DNA of 64,000 bases. It comes from Zoroaster sp. YZ-2022 (Eukaryota; Echinodermata; Asteroidea; Forcipulatida; Zoroasteridae). This document shows positions 55,524 through 64,000 of this stretch, piece by piece (position 1 is the first letter of the stretch; each line of letters begins with the position of its first letter). Made by a program: the position numbers and the translations under genes. The stretch spans positions 41,996,036 through 42,060,035 of the forward strand of contig CM055822.1 of NCBI GenBank assembly GCA_029582265.1, given 5' to 3'. The notes under the pieces were generated by a model. The model was not told the origin of the DNA. It saw only the letters and a program-made list of their open reading frames with translations, and did not search any database.

Positions 55524-55759
55524 TTTAGCTGAACTAAAAATCCTGTATAATGTACTACCTGTAGTTGTTAAGATGGCGGTAATGCTGACTTGTTTTTGGC
55601 ACGTCCGTATGCTTGTGCGTCAAATCAGTAAGTGGTCTTTCACACGCCTTCTACTGTCACCCATACATGCCTGAGCGCACAGCACCTGTAAGCACCAAAT
55701 TCCTTTCCCTATTGTATGTATTCTCAACTCCGGCAGACTCCCGCGAGAAAATACATTTA
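55524..55759 (-). repeat. Ngaro split repeat A1
   Basis: 236 bases matching A2 (32,630-32,861). It forms the 5' terminus of the Ngaro and probably carries its promoter. The LINE resumes at 55,760. Confidence 0.92.
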
Positions 55760-56708
55760 TATGCGGCGATATAAATGGCCATAACCCTCAAAAATAGATC
55801 ATAACGGACAAATAATTGAAGACATGTTAATTATAACATGGTTTGCATAAATTCCGGTGAAGGTACAAGGGTTAATACCTCCCAAGCAACATTATCTGGC
55901 ATTGATGTGACATTTGTATCTCCACATATAGCTTCAAAATGTCATTGGACTGTATTAAATGACACATGGGGTAGTGATCATTGTCCGATCCTAGTGGAAT
56001 TTAATCACCCATTTCACCAAAATCCATATAACTTTACTCCCCAATGGTCACTCAAAAAAGCTAACTGGAATAAATTTGTTACAAGTGGCTTGTAACAAAT
56101 ATATTACTAAACCTAACGAATCGAATAATATAGACGAAATATATAAAAACTTCATATGTCAACTTGAATCAGCTATGGCCGATTCTGTACCAAAAACTAA
56201 CCCTAACCACAATATAAAAAAAAAACATCATGGTGGAATGATGAATGTAAACGGGCCATTCTAGATAAAAAAGAATGCTTTAAAAACATTAAGAAAAACT
56301 CGTCTTCCAGAAGACTTAATAAAATATAAAAGAGCATCCGCTATCGCTAGAAAAACTATAAATAAAGAGAAAAAAAAATACTGGGAAAAATTTTGTAACG
56401 AAATTAATCCACAAACAAACACCAAAAAAGTATGGAATAAGATTAAACGAATCGACAAAACACGCACCAGAAACAATATCCCTGTTTTAGAACACAATGG
56501 CATCAATGCCATCACTGATAAAGATAAAGCTGAAGCCTTTGCAGATAATTTTGCAAAAGTCAGTAGTACAGATAATTATTGCCCTTCCTTTATTAATATT
56601 AAAACAAAAGCTGAAAATGAATTATCTATCAATTCCAATAATGATAGTGTCATCAACGAACCTCTCAATATCGAAGAACTGAACCATGCTATTGACTCTT
56701 CCAAATGT
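55760..56708 (+). pseudogene. Outer LINE ORF2: endonuclease C-terminus and linker
   Basis: Begins with CGDINGHN, the metal-binding endonuclease motif missing from 31,889-32,291. It continues in shifted frames to GIDVTFVSPHIASKCHW and GSDHCPILVEF (the SDH catalytic motif), then the linker before RT (KRASAIARKTINKEKKKYW-like). The last readable codons before the second LINE are SSKC (56,708). Several frameshifts. Confidence 0.85.
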
Positions 56709-56911
56709 GTTGCTGATCTCGGCTGCTGCACAACTTTAAAGAGCTCCGACTTTTACTCAATTTTACACTTTTCTTGCCATCCTTGCTTTGTAATTTTTCA
56801 ACATAGAGTTGAGTATTGGTTTCTGGATTGTTTTGGTAGCGTCGCCGAATTGTTTTAGTTGTCATTTTCCGACATTTTAGAGAGTTTCATATCACTTTTC
56901 CAGGTTCGAAA

Positions 56912-57178
56912 ATGGCCTTTCCGAATGTGTTTCATGGTTCATTGACTCGAGGTTTCATACTCTCCCTGCGGCATAATGCCTCCAGTTCAAATTCTGTGGG
57001 AGTAGAGGCAGCCCGTAAGATTAGACGCTTTGTTCGTCCTCGTGGCTCCAAAGGAGGGATTAGGCACAGACTACCACTACAGCCTATTGACACTGTTGTT
57101 TCTCATACTCGTAAACTGGCATTGTCTACAAATAAAGACGATCGTGTATCCATTTTAGTGCCTATTCAAAGAGTCTAA
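56912..57178 (+). pseudogene. Short basic ORF upstream of inner LINE endonuclease
   Basis: 88 residues (MAFPNVFHGSLTRGFILSLR, RKIRRFVRPRGSKGGIRHRL). Basic, with no zinc motif. It may be the remnant of ORF1 or a 5' extension of ORF2, which resumes about 20 bases later. Confidence 0.45.
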
Positions 57179-57197
57179 ACTAATGTCTGTAAGTTGA

Positions 57198-60058
57198 AAT
57201 TGAAAGGAGCACTTTGGAATGCAAGGTCGCTTACAGGCAAGATCGGCCTTTTATCATCCTTTCTTATTGAAGAGAAACTCATTTAATGTTTCTAACTGAG
57301 ACATGGTTAAAGTGTCATGACGATCCTCTGATTTCGGACCTCAGCGCTGCTGTCAGTGGATACTCAATTTATCAGCAATCGCGCTCTCAGCGGAGGGGTG
57401 GAGGTGTAGCAATTTTAGCCAGATCAAACCTCAAGTTGGGTGATAAGAAATCTCACAAATTCAAGTCATTTGAGTGCTTAGAGGTCACGTTACGGTCTCA
57501 AAGTGCACTTCTGCGAAATGTTGTTGTTTATAGGCCCCCGGAGTCCAAGAGAAATAAGGCTACCAAGAGTGACTTTTTAAGTGATTTTTCTTGTTTGTTG
57601 GAGGAAATTGTTCCTTTGCCTGGTTTACTGTTGATTGGCGGTGATTTCAATTTCCACATGGATGATATGAAGTCTCATGCTTCTGAGAAGTTTTTGGATC
57701 TTCTCGAGTCGCGAGGTCTTCAGCAGCAAGTGACTGATGCTACCCACGTTGATGGTCATATTTTAGATCTGCTCATAACGCGTGCATCTGATCAGTTGGT
57801 TACTGATGTTCGTGTTAGTGAGGACTTGGTCTCTGATCATACTTTGGTTAATTTTGGCATAAATATCTCTCGCCCAGTGAATTCCAGGATTACACGCTCG
57901 TATAGGAAATTCAGTACTATTGACTGTGATGATCTGAGTGACAAGCTCCAGTCTACATTTTCTCACTTTCCGCCAAATTCAGGCCCTGATCAGTTATGTG
58001 ACTTTTATAACCAGTCTATAACTTCCATTTTAGATGAATTTGCGCCAATTGTTATAAAGACTGTGACTGAGAAGCCACGTGCTGCTTGGTACTCAGAAAA
58101 TGCGGATGAGCTCACCACTCTCAAAAGATCTGTTAGACAGTGTGAGCGGAAGTGGCGCGCAACTAGACTAGATGTTCATCGTGACATTTTTATTGCCAGG
58201 AGGTTGAAATACTGTCGACGTTGCGATGAATTAAAGCGCGACTACCATCGCAATCGTATCGAAAACTCTGATACGAAAGGACTTTTCGCCATTGTGGATG
58301 AATTGACTGGCACTAAGAAGTGTAGAGCAATGATAACACCGACCAACGTTCCTTCTGATCAGTTATGCGATGTTTTCGCATTATTCTTCCAGGGCAAAGT
58401 GGAACGACTGCGAAAGGGTCTTATACCAGATTTTCATTCTTCACTGTCTAGTCCGAGTCATTTGTTTACCGATTTCTCTCTGTTAACCACAGAGGATGTA
58501 GTTAAACTGGTGAAACATTCTTCGGGTAAATCATGTGCCCTTGACATTCTTCCTACTCAGTTTCTGAAGGATAATATAACTATATTATCCCCTTTTCTCA
58601 CATCGCTCTTTAATTCATCGTTGTTATCTGGTGTCGTTCCTCGTTATTTAAAAGCTGCGTTGGTAAAGCCATTGCTGAAGAAAACTGGACTTGATCAGAA
58701 TGTCCTGAATAATTACCGTCCAGTTTCAAATATTTCATTCTTATCCAAAACACTAGAGCGTGTAGTAGCAGATCAATTGTGTGAATTTCTCTCTCAGAAT
58801 GGCATGTTTGCAAAATGTCAGTCTGCTTATCGAGTTAACCATAGTACAGAGACAGCCATATTGAAGGTTCACAACGACATTATGAATGTGTTGGATTGTA
58901 AGAAAGACGTCGTTCTTGTCATGCTCGATCTATCAGCGGCTTTCGACACTCTAGACCACTCAATTTTATTACATCGTCTTGAACATTGATTTGGTATCAC
59001 TGGCATGGTTCTGAATTGGTTCCGATCTTATCTTAGTGATCGAACGCAAACTGTTTCGTTGAGTTCTATCCTCTTCGTCTACTTCGGCTAAATTGTTATT
59101 CGGTGTTCCTCGGGGTTTTATCATGGGCCCGATTTTGTTTACTCTGTACACTGCTCCACTAGAGGACATTTTTGCTCGTCATGATATTGACTTCATGCTC
59201 TACGCAGATGATACCCAATTGTACATCGTCTGTGATAAGCCTAATGATGTCAGTAATGCTATTGATAAATGCCTTCAAGAAATATGTTCTTGGATGAAGT
59301 CCAATTTGCTTATTCTCAATCCAGACAAGACTGAAGTTGTACATTTCACTTCTCGTCATAAAAGAGTTGTTGAAGAATTGGAGTCACTGAGAATTGGCGA
59401 ATCCGATATTAGTCCTTCTAGTTCTGTTCGTAATCTTGGTGTTTTATTTGAATCCAGTGGCGATATGTCGGGTCATGTCAATCAGATCTGTAAATATGCT
59501 TACTTTGCGCTTCACCGTATTGGTAAAATTCGTACACTGTTAGACCAAGCTGCTACAGAGAAACTTGTCCATGCATTTGTTACATCCAGGCTGGACTATT
59601 GCAACAGTGTGCTGTATGGTTGCCCTGAATTTCAACTAAATAAACTTCAATCTGTTCAAAATGCTGCCGCTAGGCTAGTCAAATGCCGGAAAAAACATGA
59701 CCATATCACACCCATTTTATTCGATCTCCACTGGTTGGGTGTACGTGAGCGAATTGTTTTCAAAGTACTATTGATGGTATATAAAATCCTGAATGATCTC
59801 GCTCCGGTGTATCTCTGTGCCCTCGTTGATCGTTATGTTCCTGGTAGGAGTAGCCTTAGATCAGCTAATCCGGACCTGTTCCTTTTAAAAAGGACGGATT
59901 CTAAATCTACTACGAAGACTTATGGTTGGCGAGCTTTTAGTGTTTACGCGCCTTTTCTATGGAATAACCTCCCTATGTTACTTCGGCAGTCTGAGAATGT
60001 TAAAAATTTTAAGAGAAATTTGAAATCTCATTTTTTTAGAAAGCAATTTGATGTTTAA
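57198..60058 (+). pseudogene. Inner LINE ORF2: endonuclease and reverse transcriptase
   Basis: Endonuclease: LWNARSLTGK before an in-frame stop at 57,283, then FLTETW, LLIGGDFNFHMDD and VSDHTLV within 57,286-58,989. RT: NNYRPVSNISFLSKTLERVV, CQSAYRVNHSTETAI and LVMLDLSAAFDTLDHSILLH. A stop at 58,987 and a frameshift near 59,090 follow, then FMLYADDTQLYI (catalytic YADD) and the CR1/L2-type tail with LWNNLPMLLRQSENVKNFKR to 60,058. About 950 codons in total, with three visible breaks, so a relatively recent but inactive copy. Confidence 0.92.
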
Positions 60059-60267
60059 AATAGTTTTAGTGATTTTATTTGGGATTTAAGTGAAAGACTA
60101 TTTTTGTATTTTTGTGTTTTTTAAAAGTTTTATCAGCAGCATTCGTTATGTCGCTGTTTTATCCAATTTGTATAAACAGTATATTTTTAGTGTGTTCTTA
60201 TTTTATACTTTTTATTATACTTCTATTTGTAAAGCGTTGTGAGACGTAGTGTACATCGCTATATAAA

Positions 60268-60289
60268 ATATTTTTATTATTATTATTAT
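60268..60289. repeat. ATT microsatellite tail of the inner LINE
   Basis: Short TTATTATTATTATTA tract at the 3' end of the inner LINE, marking where target-primed reverse transcription began. Confidence 0.85.
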
Positions 60290-61675
60290 GTACAGCCCCT
60301 GGTAAAGATGGCATAAACAATGGAGTCATAAAACACCTCCCAATAAAAATCCGTAAATATTTACTTATCATCTTTAATATGATCTGGTACGCTTCCCAAT
60401 GCCTCGAACAATGGAAAGATGATATTCTTATTCCTCTTCTTAAACCAGGGAAAATATCTTCCAATCCCCTATCATATAGACCCATAGCACTTACCTCTAC
60501 TTTATGTAAATTAATGGAACGCATAATCAATTGCCGATTACTCTGGTATCTTGAAACTAATAACCTCTTTACATATCATCAAAGTGCTTTCGAAAAGGTC
60601 GATGTACAAAAGATCACATCATCAATCTAGAATCCTCTATTAATAAAGCCCGTGCAAATAAAGCACTCTTGCCATTTTTCTAGAAATTGAAAAGGCTTAT
60701 GACATGCTATGGCGCAAAGGCGTCATTATAAAACTACAGAACATGGGTATACATGGCCGGATAACACACTGGATAAATAATTTCCTCACTAATAGAAAAA
60801 TACAAGTTAGAATCAACAACTCTTTCTCGGAAGAAAGGACACTTGAGAACGGTGTTCCCCAGGGAAGCGTTATAAGCCCTCTTTTATTCAATATTGCAGT
60901 GAATGATATCACTAATTATATTACTGGTGTTAATATTTCACAATATGCAGATGACATTGCCGTATGGAAATCTAACAGAAACGTTACTTTTATAGAAAAG
61001 AAAATTCAACAAAGTCTCAATAATATTAATTTATGATGCGAAAAATGGGGATTTAAATTATCTATACCAAAAACTATCGCAGTTCTCTTCACTAACAAAA
61101 AACATACAAATATTTCAATACGTCTTCAGAACCTCACTATTCATGCCCAACAATCCGCTAAATTTTTAGGAGTTACATTTGATAGCAAACTAAGCTAGAA
61201 ACAACATATAGATTATATTCTTTATAGATGTAAAAAGACACTTAACCTTCTTAGGTGTATCAGTGGCAGTACTTGGGGTGCCGACTGCAAGACCTTATTC
61301 CAACTTTACACAGCGCTTATAAAACCTATAATTGAATACGGATGCGAAGCATTTGAATCTGTGTCCACTTCATTAAAACTGAAACTCGACAGTGTGCAGT
61401 ATCAAGCTTTAAAAATATGCACTGGAGCTATCCAAGGTTCGGCTCTTTACAAATTACAAATTGAATGTGGGGACCCCCCTCTTTCCCTACGTCGTAAATT
61501 TGTATGCAACTTATATGGAACAAAAATAAATGCTCACAAAAATCATCGTAACCATTACCTCAAACAAGACAACTGGCAAACATGTTACTATGCTGATAAG
61601 TGGACCCTTACCCCCATAATACCCCCTTTGAAGCTAGATTATCCTTTAACTCCTTTAACGGTTTTCCCCTAATAA
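60288..61675 (+). pseudogene. Outer LINE ORF2: reverse transcriptase core
   Basis: Resumes with APGKDGINNGVIKHL, followed by SYRPIALTSTLCKLMERIIN, ENGVPQGSVISPLLFNIAVN and QYADDIAVW (catalytic Asp pair near 60,950). The thumb region AKFLGVTFDSKL and a long connection run to about 61,670. Breaks lie near 60,600, 60,680, 61,033 and 61,670. Confidence 0.92.
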
Positions 61676-61735
61676 ATCATTTCCCTTTCTGGCATTATTA
61701 CAATCCTATCATATCTTCAGAAATTTTTATCACAA

Positions 61736-62510
61736 GTGGCCCACGTATCTAATATCAACCATAAATGCTATATTAGTACTGAAATCATTAACACAATCTG
61801 GAAAAACTCGCTTCAAATGTATACTGACGGTTCTTATAACCCTACCTCGAATACTGTCGGATGTGGAATTTATATCCCACAATTAAAATATTCTAAAAAT
61901 ACCAGACTCAATAACGGAATATCCATATTCTCTGCAGAACTCTTTGCCATACTACTCGCCCTAGAATGGATTGAAGACGTCAAACCTCTACACACATGTA
62001 TCTTTAGTGACTGTCTTAGCGCCATTCAAGCCATTTCCAAACCAATCCCACAAAATAAAATTGTTTGCGATATACGTCATATTGTAATTAATATTCAACA
62101 TCAAGGAAACACTGTTATTTTCGAATGGATTCCCGGCCACTGTGGAATTGCGGGAAATGAAAAAGTAGACCAAATTGCCAAATCGGCCACCCAGAAAAAT
62201 TATATTGATTACCATATTCCACTATCAAATAACGAAATTAAATATATTCTTAAAAACCAACTCAAAGAAAATTGGACAAAGACAATTCCAAAATCCCACC
62301 CTTATCTAAATTCTGACTATGACCTTTCTTTCACCTTTTCAACATGGGGAATGAAACGGCGAGAAGAAGTTATACTACACCGATTACGTCTAGGTAAAAG
62401 ACTTTCTCTATAAAATCGGCAAACACCCCGATGGATTATGTGAACTATGTAATACCCGCGAAAACGTTTAACACTTTTTACTTAATTGCCCTAAATATAA
62501 CACCCAAAGA
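61736..62510 (+). pseudogene. Outer LINE RNase H and C-terminal Cys/His motif
   Basis: RNase H signature residues: MYTDGSYNPTSNTVGCGIYI (Asp), FSAELFAILLALEW (Glu), IFSDCLSAIQAI (Asp), then WIPGHCGIAGNEKVDQIAKS (His and Asp). After a frameshift at about 62,410 a CELCNTRENV then HFLLNCPKY motif (C-x2-C...H...C) follows, common at the end of I- and Jockey-type ORF2 proteins. The presence of RNase H separates this LINE from the inner one. Confidence 0.9.
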
Positions 62511-62639
62511 CACATTCTTCAAAAAAACCTCAAGCTATCAAATACACAAATGATATTAAAACATCTTCTGGGCCAAAAACATAATTCTTACCAGGTTATA
62601 AAATATATATACAACTGTAATATTAATATATAACTGTAT

Positions 62640-63041
62640 ATTATTGTATATAACTTAATAGTAAACTCCTGATTTTGGTGGTGTTGCGCATATTTTATGG
62701 TGAAGGACGGGGAGTTGGAGATTGGCCGGACATGTGCCACTGTAACATCGCCCGGAGGGATGCGGACCTGCAAACTCAGCCGGCGGAGCCCGGGCTCTTA
62801 AATTGACGGTACACGGTCCGACCTCGCGGGAAACTAGTGACACCATATGTCTGGAGGATTACTGGCGCCCCCAACTTCATCATAGATATTTTCTTTCCTT
62901 TACAGCTAACCTCATTCCCAGTACAGCTAACCGCATTCACAGTCATTGGCACACAGGGCACATCAAATGCCATAAGTGCCATTAAAACCTACAACAACAA
63001 CAACATACCTCAATGCATTTTTGTGACCGGTTTAGTTCGCA
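62640..63041 (+). other. 5' region of a DIRS-like element and junction with LINE 3' end
   Basis: GC-rich stretch (62,700-62,840) followed by AACAACAACAACA. No ORF. It is probably the leader of the gag-containing element that begins at 63,042; the exact junction with the LINE is unclear. Confidence 0.45.
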
Positions 63042-64000
63042 ATGTCTACACAACTTTCTTCAGATATTCTAGGCTTACCCGACGGTCCTGCGGACATTGA
63101 GTTGAGCGGCACTGTGCCGGATCATGCTGGCCCGTCCACTTGGTTCTCTGCCTCCGTTGGTAATCCATATGGTGTTAAGGCATAGCCGAAATCAAAGAAA
63201 ACGACTAAGTCATCGGACGGGGTCACTCGGCAAGAGTTTGCGTCGCTCCAAGACCAAATGACTTCGATGGCAGACGCAATTCAGACTCTACGGTCCACAA
63301 TGCTGGCTTCACTGGGGAACACAAGACCAGCTAAAAACTGAAGGTCGACCAGTCTTCGCCAGTAGCCAACCAGGCAGCATGCTCTTCAAGCGACGAGTCA
63401 CTTGTAACGGCCCAGCTAATTGACCACCTCCTCAAACCCGACGCTGATGATCATCCATCAGCCGGGGTACTCGGCGCAGTAGAACAGTTCTACTCCGGGG
63501 AGTATCCAGGGGCCAAGGTTGACGAGAAGCTGGCTGGTGTTATCAGTAAACTACTCCGAAAGAAACCATCAGAGGGGAAGGTTACAGAAAAACTCAATAG
63601 TTTTAAACGGCCATGTAACATTCCAGAACTTGATTGCACCAGAGTTAATCCAGAAATCTGGAATTCTCTGCAATCAAGGACCAGATCGATGGACATCAAG
63701 CTACAAAAGGTTGAACAGGCTGCACTGAAAGGAATGGTGCCTATTGTAACTTGCATTGATTATCTAATGAGCAGCAACAAAAGCCTGGATCACAAAGTAT
63801 TGGTGACAAACCTACTTGATTCAATGGCCATAATGGGCCATGCAGTCACTGAGTTGAACTTCAGAAGAGAACTCATTAAGCCCGACTTGAACCAGCAGTA
63901 TTCCACTCTTTGCTCTGCACGAGTGCCCGTAGCTGGGCTCTTGTTTTGGGATATCTTGTCCCAACAGTGCAAAGATATACAGGACACTAACAAACTTGGC
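63042..64000 (+). pseudogene. DIRS-like gag, 5' part, broken and cut by window edge
   Basis: The start MSTQLSSDILGLPDGPADIE at 63,042 reaches a stop at 63,185. It continues in other frames with QEFASLQDQMTSMADAIQTL (coiled coil), VLGAVEQFYSGEYPGAKVDE, RVNPEIWNSLQSRTRSMDIK, LQKVEQAALKGMVPIVT and ELNFRRELIKPDLNQQYSTL. The VNPEIW...KG..P...IKPDL pattern is typical of gag-like ORF1 of DIRS elements in animals. It is different from the gag at 54,725-55,510. Pol and recombinase would lie beyond the window. Confidence 0.75.

Larger units (their letters stand above)
32292..55759 (-). mobile_element. Ngaro-type tyrosine-recombinase retrotransposon
   Basis: Read on the minus strand the layout is A1 (55,759-55,524), gag, RT-RNase H, tyrosine recombinase, B1 (33,000-32,862), A2 (32,861-32,630), a 199-base spacer and B2 (32,430-32,292). 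This is the split-direct-repeat arrangement A1-B1A2-B2 known for Ngaro and PAT elements of the DIRS order. The host LINE is not duplicated at the ends, as expected for integration by tyrosine recombinase. Net length without its two inserts is about 5.45 kb. It contains a Polinton and a Tc1-like element. Confidence 0.9.
56709..60287 (+). mobile_element. Inner LINE (CR1/L2-like)
   Basis: Inserted before the RT core of the outer LINE, between TGT at 56,708 and the ATGTACAGCC continuation at 60,288. The ATGT on both sides may be a short target duplication. It has a short ORF1-like region, AP endonuclease and RT, no RNase H, and a 3' end of ATCGCTATATAAAATATTTTT with ATT repeats (60,268-60,289), as in CR1/L2-type elements that use microsatellite tails. 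Confidence 0.88.
29300..62640 (+). mobile_element. Outer LINE (I-like), split by nested insertions
   Basis: Non-LTR retrotransposon with a gag-like ORF1 (CCHC knuckle), then AP endonuclease, reverse transcriptase, RNase H and a C-terminal Cys/His motif. The presence of RNase H favours the I or related clades. The pieces are 29,300-32,291, 55,760-56,708 and 60,288-62,640. The reading sense resumes at each junction. A TATATAAGCG sequence at 29,413 lies in the probable 5' UTR. The 5' boundary is uncertain; the 3' boundary is set after the last ORF. Confidence 0.82.

Noticed and set aside
55047..55532. 161-residue plus-strand protein
   Set aside because: Ser-rich antisense shadow of the Ngaro gag gene.

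Overview
This is animal (metazoan) genomic DNA made almost entirely of transposable elements and virus-derived insertions. I recognise no host exon, rRNA gene or functional tRNA gene. The mix is Polinton/Maverick (adintovirus-like) elements, an Ngaro-type tyrosine-recombinase retrotransposon, CR1/L2-like and I-like LINEs, Tc1-like transposons, tRNA-derived SINEs, a Penelope-like fragment and many AT-rich minisatellites. Together with the low GC content this fits a marine invertebrate such as an echinoderm, hemichordate, cnidarian or mollusc. The species cannot be named from the sequence.

Region 1 (1-11,915) is the right part of an old, heavily mutated Polinton. It is colinear with a younger copy further along and is cut by the left window edge inside the integrase gene. 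Every gene is broken by indels. Its right terminus is recognisable by a 16-base match to the end of the young copy, preceded by about three 80-bp tandem repeats.

Region 2 (11,916-29,300) is AT-rich repeat-rich DNA. It holds a roughly 1-kb dispersed repeat present twice (once with and once without a SINE), two copies each of two tRNA-like SINE families, a Penelope-like GIY-YIG endonuclease fragment, several minisatellites and a broken Tc1-like transposon (27,571-29,116).

Region 3 (about 29,300-62,640) is one LINE of I-like type (gag-like ORF1 with CCHC knuckle, then AP endonuclease, reverse transcriptase, RNase H). Nested insertions split it into three pieces. An Ngaro retrotransposon (32,292-55,759, coding on the minus strand) sits in the endonuclease domain. 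The Ngaro itself carries a Tc1-like transposon (51,635-53,281) in its RNase H domain and a 16.4-kb Polinton (33,043-49,409) between its recombinase gene and its terminal repeats. A second LINE of CR1/L2-like type (56,709-60,287) sits just before the RT core of the outer LINE. Each junction can be read to within a few bases.

The young Polinton encodes protein-primed DNA polymerase B (broken), a full-length retroviral-type integrase, an FtsK/HerA-type packaging ATPase, a major capsid protein (frameshifted), a minor capsid/penton-like protein (frameshifted) and about ten smaller proteins. Several of these have membrane segments. Genes run on both strands in compact blocks, and most start codons sit directly behind a TATAATAAA-like motif. 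No adenovirus-type protease is visible. Both ends are long fold-back structures.

Region 4 (62,640-64,000) is the 5' part of another DIRS-like retrotransposon with a broken gag-like ORF that runs off the right edge.
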